Below are positions 18,503 through 27,325 of a DNA stretch of 64,000 nucleotides, piece after piece (positions within the stretch are counted from its first letter, which is position 1; each line of letters starts with the position of its first letter). This DNA comes from JBCBTD01 sp039818825. GTDB taxonomy: Bacteria > Pseudomonadota > Alphaproteobacteria > Geminicoccales > Geminicoccaceae. The position numbers were made by a program, and so were the translations under genes. The stretch is taken from the NCBI GenBank assembly GCA_039818825.1, contig JBCBTD010000001.1, positions 124,001 through 188,000 on the forward strand, written 5' to 3'. Under the pieces are notes generated by a model that ran no database searches, was not told the origin of the DNA, and was given only the letters and a program-made list of their open reading frames with translations.

Positions 18503-19465
18503 CTACAACCAACCTCGCCACTTGAAGTAGCGGTACGGCAGCACCGCCGAGAGCACCATGGTCAACAGCGCCAGTGGGTAGCCGGGCGCCCAGTCCAGCT
18601 CCGGCATGTCGCGAAAGTTCATCCCGTAGATCGAGGCGATCAAGGTCGGCGGCAGGAACACCACGGCGGCGACCGAGAAGATCTTGATGATGGCGTTCTG
18701 CTCGATGCCGATGAGGCCGAGCGTGGCGTCCAACAGAAAGCTGATCTTCTGCGAGAGAAAGGCAGCGTGGCCGTTCAACGAGACCACGTCGCGGGCCAAG
18801 GTGTCGATGCGCGCCTTCATCCGCTCGTCGGCGGGCGCCTGACCGTGGTGGAGAAAGGTCGCCAGGTGGTCGAGAGTGGTGAGGCTCGACGACAGCTTCG
18901 AAGTCAGATCGCCGTCGCGGCCGAGCTGGCGCAGCACGGCTTGGAAGTCACGGCTCATCGTCGGCTTGGTCGCATCGTGCTCGAACACCAGCCGCGACAA
19001 CGTTTCGACGTCGGCGCTCGCCCGCTCCAGGCTGTCGGCGATGCCGTCGACGATCGCTTCCAAGATGCCGGCCAAGATGGTCTCGCCGGTCTTGCCCGCC
19101 CCGGACTGCTCGGCACGCGCCAGGAACCGGCCGAACGCGTCCAACTCGTGGTGACGCAAGGTCACGAGGCGACCGTTCGTCAGGACGAAGCTCACATGGG
19201 CCATGTGCGGCGGCTGGTTGCCGATTTTGAGTGGCAAGGTCACCGTCATGAAGGCGGCGTCGTCGTCGCTGTACAGTCGCGACGAAATCTCGATCTCCTG
19301 CATCGCATCACGGGTCGGCAGCTCGACCTCGAGCAAGTTTTCGACCGTCGCCCGCTCGGCTTCGGTGGGTGACACGAGGTCCAGCCACAAAGCGTGGTCG
19401 AGGTCGCGCGCCACGGTGGTGCCGCGCCTTAGCAACCCGTCGACGGTCGAATAGACGTGCAACAT
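18503..19465 (-). CDS. CorA/ZntB-family divalent cation transporter
   Basis: Encodes 320 aa. A long cytoplasmic alpha/beta funnel is followed near the C-terminus by two transmembrane helices and the invariant GMN selectivity motif in YGMNFRDMPEL, with a basic end (YRYFKWRGWL). It forms a pentameric channel or transporter for Mg2+ or related ions; ZntB-like zinc transport is possible. The ATG at 19465 fits the family N-terminus (LHVYSTVDG); a longer frame reaches 19513. Confidence 0.9.
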   Translation of the reverse strand: MLHVYSTVDGLLRRGTTVARDLDHALWLDLVSPTEAERATVENLLEVELPTRDAMQEIEISSRLYSDDDAAFMTVTLPLKIGNQPPHMAHVSFVLTNGRLVTLRHHELDAFGRFLARAEQSGAGKTGETILAGILEAIVDGIADSLERASADVETLSRLVFEHDATKPTMSRDFQAVLRQLGRDGDLTSKLSSSLTTLDHLATFLHHGQAPADERMKARIDTLARDVVSLNGHAAFLSQKISFLLDATLGLIGIEQNAIIKIFSVAAVVFLPPTLIASIYGMNFRDMPELDWAPGYPLALLTMVLSAVLPYRYFKWRGWL

Positions 19466-19537
19466 CCCCGAGCGCTCCCAACCCCCGCCACGAAGCCCGA
19501 TTGAGTGCGGCATGCGGCGCTCGACCGCAAGGCTACC

Positions 19538-20455
19538 TCAGCGCCGCTTCGCCGGCCCGCCCCATCCCCTCGCCTGCACGGCCAAGCGCCGCTCCCGCCG
19601 CATGATGTAGAGACCGCTGGCGATGACGACGCCAGCCCCGAGGAGGGTGGAGGGCTCCGGCCAGGCGTCGAAGATCAACACGCCGTACAGTGTCGCCCAG
19701 AGCAGCTGGCTGTATTGGAACGGTACCACCACCGACGCCTCGCTCGAGCGCAGCGCCCGCCAAATGCAGAACTGCGCGGCTCCTTGGACGATCCCCGCGA
19801 AGCCCAAGAGGAACGCCAAAGGCAGATCGAGCGTCGCCGGTCGCGCGAGGTAGCTCGGTGCCGTCACCAGGACCACGCACACACTGACCGTCAGCAGTTG
19901 AACGCCGCCCCTGGCGCGGCCGCCGATCCGGCGGGTCGTCAGGAACGCAAGAGCCGCGGTGAACGCGCAGCCGGCGGCGAACAGATGCCCCAGCCGCAGC
20001 GCTTCGGCCTCGCCTGGGCGGATCATGATCAGCACGCCGACGAAACCGCCGGCGACGGCGACGCCGCGGCGCCAACCGACCTTCTCGCCGAGCAGTGGAA
20101 CCGACAAGAGGGCGACCCACATCGGCGTGGTGAAGATCAGCGCGTAGGCGTCGGCCAGCGGCAATCGCGAAAAGGCCTGGAACGCCTGAAGCACGGTGAC
20201 GCTGGCCAAGAGGGCACGCAGCAGCACGAGCCCCGGCACCGCCGGCCAGAACTTGCGAAACCCGCCCTCGATCATCACCACCAACAGGACCGGCAGGAAC
20301 GACGCCAGGGTCATCAGGAACGCCACCTGCATGACCGGTACGGTCTCGCTGGTCAGCTTGACGATGGCGTCGACGGTCGAAAAGCCACCGAACGCGGCAA
20401 GCGCCCAGCCGATCCCGGCGGCACTCGACGACGCCGGCAAAGGGACGCTGGCCAT
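19538..20455 (-). CDS. EamA/DMT-family inner-membrane transporter
   Basis: Encodes 305 aa with about ten hydrophobic segments in two repeated EamA halves (FSTVDAIVKLTSETVPVMQ... and ...LGFAGIVQGAAQFCIWRAL). Such drug/metabolite transporters usually export small molecules; no substrate can be given. ATG 20455 is chosen because it directly precedes the first helix; the open frame continues to 20521 without membrane character. It follows corA on the same strand after a 72-base gap. Confidence 0.85.
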   Translation of the reverse strand: MASVPLPASSSAAGIGWALAAFGGFSTVDAIVKLTSETVPVMQVAFLMTLASFLPVLLVVMIEGGFRKFWPAVPGLVLLRALLASVTVLQAFQAFSRLPLADAYALIFTTPMWVALLSVPLLGEKVGWRRGVAVAGGFVGVLIMIRPGEAEALRLGHLFAAGCAFTAALAFLTTRRIGGRARGGVQLLTVSVCVVLVTAPSYLARPATLDLPLAFLLGFAGIVQGAAQFCIWRALRSSEASVVVPFQYSQLLWATLYGVLIFDAWPEPSTLLGAGVVIASGLYIMRRERRLAVQARGWGGPAKRR

Positions 20456-20629
20456 GGCTGTGTCCGATGAGCTGCAGAAGCTCTCTAGCAGAAGCGAGCC
20501 GCGGAAGCCCGCTTGGCGCACCCGCGCATTCGGATCATCCGACCTCGACGCGGCTTCGCCACAACCGTTCGGGACGGATGGCGGAGGTCGAAACTGAGGA
20601 TGACAAAGACCGTTCTGCGGACGAAGCGG

Positions 20630-21400
20630 TCATGTGGGCTTCTCGAGGTGCCAGACTTGCTCGACTGGGTACTTCTTGGCCCATTCGGCGGGAACACAAG
20701 CGCGCGTTTCAGTTTCGGATTCAGGTGCGAATACTTCCTGATAGCGCCTGACGGTGAATCCGATGGCAGAGAAAAGGTCCATCCAAGCGGAAATGGTCAG
20801 ATTGAAGCACACGCCACTTGGATCGAACTCGACCTCGGTCCAGTCTGCGCCCCACATCCCGACGTACGGTCGATGCAGCGTCGTTTCGCATGGCGCACCG
20901 TTGGCAGGCGAGCAGATGAGAACCATGGGGTGGTTCCCGAGAAACACCAGCCTCCCACCAGGACGCAGCAAGCGCCAAGCCTCTCGCAGCCACTTGCCGG
21001 GAGGGCACCAGATCGCCGCGCCGTACTCGGAGATCGCGAAATCAAAGCACGAGTCCTCAAGACCGGTGGCCTCCGCGTTTCCCTCGATGAATCTGATTTC
21101 AGCACCGTGTTTTTCTGCCAGTTGACGTGCGGTGGCCAACTGAACGGAAGAGACGTCAATTCCCGTGACCCGCGCGCCGCGCCGCGCCATCCAGCCGGAG
21201 ACATATCCCGTCCCACATCCCAGCTCGATCGCGTCTTTGTTCGTCAAATCCGAAGGAAGCAAGTTCAGAGATCCCTCGGATACTCCCCAGTTCCCCCAAA
21301 CAGGGTCTTCGCTGTTCCAAAGGCGCTCGCCCGCAGCGACCCAATTGATGGCATCAGCGTCCCAAACGTCTCGATTGATGACGACATGGTCGCGGTTCAT
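20630..21400 (-). CDS. Class I SAM-dependent methyltransferase
   Basis: Encodes 256 aa. Motif I AIELGCGTGYVSGWMA, motif II VTGIDVSS, a motif-IV-like FDFAISEYGAAIW and LLRPGGRLVFLGNHP place it in the Methyltransf_11/25 group. The opening WDADAINWVAAGERLW resembles a family of stand-alone methyltransferases found in actinobacteria and proteobacteria; substrate unknown. Its base composition is somewhat lower in GC than flanking core genes. It is followed by no partner gene. Confidence 0.85.
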   Translation of the reverse strand: MNRDHVVINRDVWDADAINWVAAGERLWNSEDPVWGNWGVSEGSLNLLPSDLTNKDAIELGCGTGYVSGWMARRGARVTGIDVSSVQLATARQLAEKHGAEIRFIEGNAEATGLEDSCFDFAISEYGAAIWCPPGKWLREAWRLLRPGGRLVFLGNHPMVLICSPANGAPCETTLHRPYVGMWGADWTEVEFDPSGVCFNLTISAWMDLFSAIGFTVRRYQEVFAPESETETRACVPAEWAKKYPVEQVWHLEKPT

Positions 21401-21757
21401 CGGCCTTTCCCCAATTTGTCAGAACCGACGCCCATACCACCGGCCGTTGGCGGCCTTGTGCCAACCCAAAAACCCACCTCTTGGCGTGGCGACACAGGAC
21501 TGCTGGTGGTTCGAAACCGATATCTGCCGCATCGCAGGATATGCCAAAACGCATATGTTTCTGCCCACCAGCGACAACTACCTCGTTGGCGCGCGTTCGG
21601 CCCCGGTTCTTGGCACGTTGGCCTCGAACAACGGACTTGTCCGCCGAGTTGGCGGACTGCTGAAACGGGCCGAAGGCGGTCCGACCGGCTGGCGGCTCGC
21701 CTGCATCAGCCGGGCGCGTCGATACACTGGCACCGGCCGACCGGGTATGCGCCGTCG
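21401..21757. other. 357-base gap; no gene seen
   Basis: Open frames here are extensions or shadows of the neighbouring methyltransferase and lipid kinase frames. Composition is mixed. I see neither an RNA gene nor a terminator with a T-run. It may contain a degraded gene, but I cannot identify one. Confidence 0.4.
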
Positions 21758-22660
21758 TCACCCCGCCGGCACGTAGGCCTTGACGGCCTTCGGGTGGACC
21801 TGGAAGCGCGCCGGGGTGAACGTCACCAACTCGCCGTCGGTGTTGATCGGCATCGGTCGCTTGGTGATGACGTCGAACTCGACGCAGCGGGCGGTGCGCA
21901 CCTCGGACCAGGCGCCGTGGTTGCCCGTCCGGAACGCCGGCGCCATCAGCACCAGCTTCCACACCGCTGACAGCTCCAGGCTGTAGAGATCGAGATGGCC
22001 ATCGTCGATCGTCGCCTCGGCCTCGATGACGTTGCCGCCGCCATAGTGGCGACCGTTGCCGACGGCGATCTGCAGGCTGCGCACCTGCGTCGTCGCGCCC
22101 TTCTCGGTGATCGTCGCGCGAAACCGCCGGGCACGGACCAAAACGCGGAGCGCCGCCCAGGCGTAGCCCAACTGGCCCCAGCGCCGCTTGGTGGCACCGT
22201 CCAAGGTCCGCGCCAGCTCGGCACTGAGGCCGAGGCTGGCGACGTTGAAGAACGGGTGGCCGTTGACGGTGCCGGCGTCGATCGCGGTGCTGTGTCCCGC
22301 GACGACGACCTCGATGGCGCCCTCCAGCGAGAGCGGGATCGCCAAGGTCCGCGCGAGATCGTTCGCGGTGCCGAGCGGCACGATACCCAGCGGCAAACCC
22401 GTCCGCATCAGCCCGAGGGCGGCGGCGTTGATCGTCCCGTCGCCGCCGCAAACGACCACGCCGTCGAGGTCCGGTGCCCGGCGCTCGATGTCCGGCGACA
22501 CCTCCGTCGGACAGGCGAAGCTGTCGACCACGGCGGTGATCCCGGCGTCGGCCAACAGTCGGGGCACCCGCTCCAACGCCTCGGCGCCGCGTCGCGCCTT
22601 CGGGTTGGCGACGACGAGCAGCCGGCGGTCGGGCTGCGACGAGTTGGGGTCCATCGACAT
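21758..22660 (-). CDS. Diacylglycerol/lipid kinase family protein (YegS-like)
   Basis: Encodes 300 aa. It has the DAGK catalytic signature: a nucleotide-binding VVANPKARRG start, VVCGGDGTINAAALGL, and LGIVPLGTANDLARTL, then a beta-sandwich C-terminal domain (GNGRHYGGGN...). The family phosphorylates lipids such as phosphatidylglycerol, diacylglycerol or sphingoid bases with ATP. A second in-frame ATG two codons downstream (22654) is equally possible as start. Confidence 0.9.
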   Translation of the reverse strand: MSMDPNSSQPDRRLLVVANPKARRGAEALERVPRLLADAGITAVVDSFACPTEVSPDIERRAPDLDGVVVCGGDGTINAAALGLMRTGLPLGIVPLGTANDLARTLAIPLSLEGAIEVVVAGHSTAIDAGTVNGHPFFNVASLGLSAELARTLDGATKRRWGQLGYAWAALRVLVRARRFRATITEKGATTQVRSLQIAVGNGRHYGGGNVIEAEATIDDGHLDLYSLELSAVWKLVLMAPAFRTGNHGAWSEVRTARCVEFDVITKRPMPINTDGELVTFTPARFQVHPKAVKAYVPAG

Positions 22661-22737
22661 CCCGAGCGACGAGACGAGCCACAGTTCCGCTTACATGGGG
22701 GCCGCACGGGCGGGGCCAAGGTCCGGCGCCCGGCCCG

Positions 22738-23469
22738 TCAGTTGCAGTCGAGGTCGGTCGTCATCCCGCCCTGGGAGTACACGCCTGCGAAACTGACGTT
22801 GTGGCCGGCGCAGGCGAAGGGCTCGAGCTGCTCGACCTGGAGCAAGGCACCTTCCAAGGTCAGCTGCAGCCGGCAGTCGTCGCTGCCGGCGGTGAAGCTG
22901 CGCTCGCCGAGCGCCCCCACCGGCATCGTCGCCTCGAAATTGCCGAGATTGGGGCCGTACTCGCAGACGTTCAGGGTGATGTAGACGCTGTTGCCCTCGA
23001 AGCTCGCCTGGCCGTCCGCCGCCTTGATGGTGATGTCGCTGACCATGTTCGCCCAAGCGCCGGTCCAACCGTTGACGCTCGGCGGCGCTGCCTCGGCCAG
23101 CTCGGCCAGCGCTTTCAGCCGGTCGTCGTAGTGCGTGGTCAGACAATCGGTCATCGCGTTGTCGGCGAGCCCGCCGCAGTCTTCGTTGCGCGCGTGCAGC
23201 CAAGCCCGTTGGCTGGCGTGCACCGCGTCCGTCTCCCCGGGCAGCTCGCGGACGAACCGGTACTGGCGGCTCAGATGCACGTCGCGATCGGCAAGCCACG
23301 GCGTCGTGCAGATCGTCTGCTCGATCTTGGTCAGCCCGGCCGAGGTGCAGTCGTAGCTCGGCGCCACGACCAGCGGGTAGGCGAGCGCCGGCGGGGCGAT
23401 CAGCCACACCGCCAAGGCGACGGCCTTGCCGATGGTGCGCGTTCGCGTTATGTAGCAACGTAGAAACAT
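22738..23469 (-). CDS. LprI-like secreted protein
   Basis: Encodes 243 aa. After a hydrophobic signal peptide (roughly 8-31, ending PPALA) comes an LprI/DUF1311-like domain with its spaced cysteines and the SYDCTSAGLTKIEQTIC opening, then a WLHARNEDC block. The last 120 residues are a beta-rich domain with four more cysteines. LprI of Mycobacterium is a lysozyme inhibitor, but most family members are uncharacterised. The ATG at 23469 is preferred over 23499 or 23520 because longer versions would run into the divergently encoded antitoxin and add no signal-like residues. Confidence 0.65.
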   Translation of the reverse strand: MFLRCYITRTRTIGKAVALAVWLIAPPALAYPLVVAPSYDCTSAGLTKIEQTICTTPWLADRDVHLSRQYRFVRELPGETDAVHASQRAWLHARNEDCGGLADNAMTDCLTTHYDDRLKALAELAEAAPPSVNGWTGAWANMVSDITIKAADGQASFEGNSVYITLNVCEYGPNLGNFEATMPVGALGERSFTAGSDDCRLQLTLEGALLQVEQLEPFACAGHNVSFAGVYSQGGMTTDLDCN

Positions 23470-23485
23470 AGTCGAGACCAAGGCG

Positions 23486-23740
23486 ATTTCCGTCACAACC
23501 ATCTCCAGCCGTAGCTTCAATCAAGACACCGGCAGCGCCAAGCGAGCCGCCGAAACCGGCCCGGTCTACATCACCGACCGCGGGCGGCCCGCCCATGTGC
23601 TGCTGACCATCGAGGCCTACGAGCAACTGACGAACGCCCAACCCACGCTGGTCGACCTGCTCGCCGACGACGCCGCGGCCGCTGTACCGTTCGAGCCCGT
23701 GCCCATCGAGCCGGGCTTTCGTGCCGCCGATCTCGATTGA
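23486..23740 (+). CDS. Phd/YefM-type antitoxin lacking a standard start codon
   Basis: The frame reads TTISSRSFNQDTGSAKRAAE, then GPVYITDRGRPAHVLLTIEAYEQL, a clear Phd/YefM (FitA-like) antitoxin DNA-binding region, followed by an acidic, toxin-binding tail ending FRAADLD and a TGA at 23738-23740. No ATG, GTG or TTG lies in frame between an upstream TAG and the conserved region. The best available starts are ATT at 23486 or the GTC at 23492, where the family normally has its Met. It overlaps the toxin start (TTGA), so the pair is translationally coupled. Either a rare ATT start is used or the start is mutated. Confidence 0.75.
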   Translation: MSVTTISSRSFNQDTGSAKRAAETGPVYITDRGRPAHVLLTIEAYEQLTNAQPTLVDLLADDAAAAVPFEPVPIEPGFRAADLD

Positions 23741-24165
23741 CCTACCTGCTCGACACCAACGTCGTCTCCGAGCTGCGCAAGGCGACCTCGGGCACGGCCG
23801 ACGCCGGCGTCGCCGCCTGGGCCGCGCGGACACCAGCCGTGGCGCAGTATCTCTCGGTCGTCAGCGTCCTGGAACTCGAACGCGGTGTCCTGCGCGTGGA
23901 GCGCCGGGACGCCGTCCAAGGCGGACGGTTGCGTCGCTGGCTCGAGGCGCGCGTAGTGCCGGCCTTCGCCGGCCGCGTTCTGGCCGTCGACGTCGCGGTC
24001 GCCCGCCGCTGCGCCGCCCTGCCCGTCCCCGATCCACGCAGTGAACGCGATGCCCTCATCGCCGCCACCGCCCTCGTGCACGGCCTGACCGTGGTCACCC
24101 GCAATCTCGCCGATTTCGCGCCGACCGGCGTCGCCACCCTCGACCCGTGGGCCACGCCCGCATAG
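23737..24165 (+). CDS. VapC/FitB-type PIN-domain toxin
   Basis: Encodes 142 aa from a TTG that overlaps the antitoxin stop. The PIN-domain acidic residues are present: Asp6 (LLDTNVVSEL), Glu46 (VLELERG), Asp105 (SERDALIAA) and Asp126 (NLADF). PIN toxins are Mg2+-dependent ribonucleases that inhibit translation and are neutralised by the cognate antitoxin. The length and sequence style fit FitB. An intact active site next to an antitoxin with a doubtful start is notable. Confidence 0.92.
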   Translation: MTYLLDTNVVSELRKATSGTADAGVAAWAARTPAVAQYLSVVSVLELERGVLRVERRDAVQGGRLRRWLEARVVPAFAGRVLAVDVAVARRCAALPVPDPRSERDALIAATALVHGLTVVTRNLADFAPTGVATLDPWATPA

Positions 24166-24224
24166 TTGCCCCGTAGGTGACCCTGCGGTTACGCTCCGGC
24201 ACATTGCTTGGAGGTGCGATTGCG

Positions 24225-24695
24225 ATGGCGTTGAGCTGGCAGCAAGAGGTGGGTGCCCTCACCGCCGAGCGCGAGCGGGTCGAGACGGCCGTGCGGCTGA
24301 TCAAACGCTTCGGTGCGCCCACCGACGTGGCCCAGGCCGAGCTGACCTACGCCGACGGCAAGGCCGAGGCCGACGCGCTGATCGCCACCCTGCAGGTCGC
24401 GCTGGACCAAGGTCGCGGCGCCGACGAGTTCGACGCTCTGGAGCGTCGTCTGCACAAGGCCATCGAAGCTGTCGACCGGCTTGCCGCGCAAGCCAAGGCC
24501 CTGGTGCCGCCGGCCAACGGTCAAAAGGACCTCGTCGCCGCGGTCCTGGGTTCCGCGGTGCTCGTGGCGCTCATCGAGGCGGCAAAGACAATCTACCTTC
24601 GCCACCGCGACGACGATGCGCTCCGCCGCGTTACGATCCGCAACCAGCTCGATGCCGCCCGCTGGCCGACGTTCGCGGCGATCCGGCCGGAATGA
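24225..24695 (+). CDS. Helical protein with hydrophobic segment, partner of the WD40-caspase
   Basis: Encodes 156 aa. The first 110 residues look all-helical, with heptad-like charged and Ala/Leu runs (TAERERVETAVRLIKRF and EFDALERRLHKAIEAVDRLAAQA). A hydrophobic segment near residues 117-137 (LVAAVLGSAVLVALIEAAKTI) could be a membrane helix, followed by a short basic tail. I do not recognise a named family; the layout recalls small adaptor or effector-associated proteins near bacterial caspases. The ATG at 24225 has a GGAGG nine bases upstream; a GTG at 24177 is less likely. It overlaps the caspase start by four bases (ATGA), so the two products are made together. Confidence 0.7.
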   Translation: MALSWQQEVGALTAERERVETAVRLIKRFGAPTDVAQAELTYADGKAEADALIATLQVALDQGRGADEFDALERRLHKAIEAVDRLAAQAKALVPPANGQKDLVAAVLGSAVLVALIEAAKTIYLRHRDDDALRRVTIRNQLDAARWPTFAAIRPE

Positions 24696-27187
24696 GCGAC
24701 GACACCGCCGGCCTCCACGACCGCCCGGTCCTGGTCGTCGAACCTGGCTTCCACACCGCGCCGATCATCCGCGCCGACGTCGACGCAGCCGGCCGCTTCG
24801 CCGTCACTGCCTCCCACGACCGCACCGTCCGCGTGTTCGACGCGACCGACGGCCGCCTGCTCCGCACCCTCCGCCTGCCCACCGGCTCTGGCAACGTCGG
24901 TAGGGCCTTCGCTGTAGCGACCAGCCCCGACGGTTCTCTTGTCGCCGTCGGCGGCTGGACTCGTGGTGTCGCCGGCGAGGAGCAGATATACCTTTTCGAC
25001 CGCGCGAGCGGCGCGCTAATCCAGCGCCTTGAGGGCCTGCCGAACGTCGTCCATCGCCTCGTATTCTCGCGCGACGGCCGCTTCCTTGCAGCGTCGCTAT
25101 TTGGCAGCAATGGCGTACGTGTCTACAACCAAGACCAGCTCTGGGTCGAAGCGTTCGCCGACCCGGACTATGACGATAGCAGCTACGGCGTCGCCTTCGC
25201 GACTGACGGTCGGCTGGCAACGACCAGCCTGGACGGCCGCATCCGTATCTACGGCCCCGGCCCCGCCTTCCGGATCAGTTGCCAGGTCGTCGCGCCGGAC
25301 GGAACCCGACCAGTAGGGCTGGCTTTCCGCGTCCAGGGCGACCGCCTTGCCGTCGGCTATGAGGATACCCCCGCCGTCAGCCTGCTGGACACGACCACGC
25401 TCGCCCTGCAACGCGCCGAAGACACGACAGGCCTCTCTAGCGGCGGTTGCATCGACGTCGCTTGGTCGGCCGACGGTAAGACGCTGTTCGCCGGCGGTAC
25501 TTACTCCGAGTGTGGCACTCGGCGGGTAGTTGCCTGGAGCAACGTTGGCGCTGGACCGCGGCGTACCTGGAAGGCCAGCGCCAATACCATAATGAGCTTG
25601 GTACCGCTGCCTCGGGGCGACCTGCTGGTCGCTGCCCAAGACCCCTACCTCACCCGCTTCGCCGCCGACGGCACCACGCGCTGGACCCAGGCCCCACCCC
25701 AGGCTGACCTGCGTGGGCAGCGTTACGACCTCGCCGTGAGCGACGACGGCGCCGTCGTCGACTTCGGCTACGACGAGCTCGGCACTCGAGCGCCCGCCCG
25801 CTTCGACCTTGCCGCGCTCACCCTCACCCTCGACCCGCCGGCCGACAACCGCATCGCGAAGCCGCAGCAAGACGGCCTGCCGGTCGAGAACTGGGTCAGC
25901 CACAGCCGCCCGACCCTGGCCGGCGTGCCGCTGCCACTCCAGTCCTACGAGACGTCCCTCAGCCTCGCCATCCACGCCGCCGGCGACCGCTTCGTCCTGG
26001 GCACCCACTTCTACGTTCGCGCCTTCGACGCCGCCGGCAAATCTCTATGGCCGCATCCTGCACCGGGGACCGCCTTGGCCGTCAACGTCACCGGCGACGG
26101 CCGCCTCGTCGTCGCCGCCTACGCCGACGGCACCCTCCGTTGGCACGCCATGGATGATGGCCGCGAGCTGTTGGCGTTCGTCCCGCTCCAGGACCGCAAG
26201 AACTGGGTCGCCTGGACACCCGAGGGCTACTACGCGGCGACTCCCGGTGCTCACGGCGTACTGCGCTGGCACGTCAACCGCGGTTGGGACGAGGCGGCGG
26301 ACGACGTGCCGATCGAGGCGGTCGAGGGCATGCGCCGGCCGGATCTGTTGCAGCGCGTGCTGCAGACCCTCGACATCGACAAGGCCGTCAGCGACGCGGA
26401 GGCCGAGCGGCGACGGACGGCGACCATCCGCGCGACCGCCAAGCGCACCGCCAAGGCGCGGCTGCATGTGCTCGCCATGGGCATCAGCAACCACGGTCTG
26501 CACCACGCCCACCGCGATGCCGAGGACCTCGCCCGCGCGCTGTTCGACAGCCAAGGCGGCGCCACCGGCCGCTACGCCCACGCGTTGCCGCAATGCCTAC
26601 GCAACAACGAGGTGACCGCTGGGGCCGTTGTCACTGCGCTCGAAGGCCTTCGGCGAGAGATGGCTCGTGGCAGTGACGACCTCGCGGTCATCCTCTTCTC
26701 CGGTCACGGCGACCTGGTCGACGACAGCCTGTACCTCATCGCGCACGACACCGTCGTCGAGCCCCGCAGCCGGATCAAGACCAGTGGCGTGTCGGTGGCG
26801 CTGCTGAAGGACGAGATCACCGAGATCGCCCGGCACGGCAAGGTGCTGCTGCTGCTCGACGCCTGCCGCTCGGGCGCCTTCGCCGACGCCCGCGGCTACG
26901 CGCTCGATGCCGACGGCTTGCGCGTCCAGCTCGCCCAGACGAACGTCACCGTCTTCACCTCGTCCAGCCGCGAAGAAGAGAGCTTCGAGCACGACCGCTG
27001 GCAGAACGGCGCCTTCACCGAGGTTTTCCTGGATGCGCTGCGCCACGCCGACACCGACCGGAACGGCCTGATCGGCGTCGGCGACCTCCAGACCTACCTG
27101 CGCAATCACCTGCCCCAGATCACCGAGGGCCGGCAGACGCCCGGCTTCGAGACGCGTTTCGACGAGGAGCTGTTCGCCGCCCTATAG
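24692..27187 (+). CDS. WD40 beta-propeller fused to a caspase-like (C14) protease
   Basis: Encodes 831 aa. Residues about 15-570 form WD40-type repeats (repeating DGR/D...VRVFDATDGRLL units, RAFDAAGK..W near the end), likely a sensor or binding platform. A linker precedes a C14 caspase-hemoglobinase domain from about 590, with catalytic His672 (FSGHGD) and Cys725 (LLDACRSGAF). A late DTDRNGLIGVGDL motif resembles a Ca2+-binding loop. No signal peptide is seen, so it should be cytoplasmic, possibly tethered by its partner. Bacterial caspases act in immunity and programmed cell death; substrate and trigger are unknown here. The gene overlaps its partner and ends 138 bases from a convergent glycosylase gene. 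Confidence 0.9.
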   Translation: MSDDTAGLHDRPVLVVEPGFHTAPIIRADVDAAGRFAVTASHDRTVRVFDATDGRLLRTLRLPTGSGNVGRAFAVATSPDGSLVAVGGWTRGVAGEEQIYLFDRASGALIQRLEGLPNVVHRLVFSRDGRFLAASLFGSNGVRVYNQDQLWVEAFADPDYDDSSYGVAFATDGRLATTSLDGRIRIYGPGPAFRISCQVVAPDGTRPVGLAFRVQGDRLAVGYEDTPAVSLLDTTTLALQRAEDTTGLSSGGCIDVAWSADGKTLFAGGTYSECGTRRVVAWSNVGAGPRRTWKASANTIMSLVPLPRGDLLVAAQDPYLTRFAADGTTRWTQAPPQADLRGQRYDLAVSDDGAVVDFGYDELGTRAPARFDLAALTLTLDPPADNRIAKPQQDGLPVENWVSHSRPTLAGVPLPLQSYETSLSLAIHAAGDRFVLGTHFYVRAFDAAGKSLWPHPAPGTALAVNVTGDGRLVVAAYADGTLRWHAMDDGRELLAFVPLQDRKNWVAWTPEGYYAATPGAHGVLRWHVNRGWDEAADDVPIEAVEGMRRPDLLQRVLQTLDIDKAVSDAEAERRRTATIRATAKRTAKARLHVLAMGISNHGLHHAHRDAEDLARALFDSQGGATGRYAHALPQCLRNNEVTAGAVVTALEGLRREMARGSDDLAVILFSGHGDLVDDSLYLIAHDTVVEPRSRIKTSGVSVALLKDEITEIARHGKVLLLLDACRSGAFADARGYALDADGLRVQLAQTNVTVFTSSSREEESFEHDRWQNGAFTEVFLDALRHADTDRNGLIGVGDLQTYLRNHLPQITEGRQTPGFETRFDEELFAAL

Positions 27188-27325
27188 GCAGACGACGGCG
27201 CGAGTCCGTTGTGGTAGTTTTCCTACGACCATGGACCTGGGCCGCTCGCCATGCCTCTGATTACGAAACGAAGCCAAATCGATCGATTTCCGTTCCGTGG
27301 CAAAGGCTTACGGGCCGCTGAAAGA

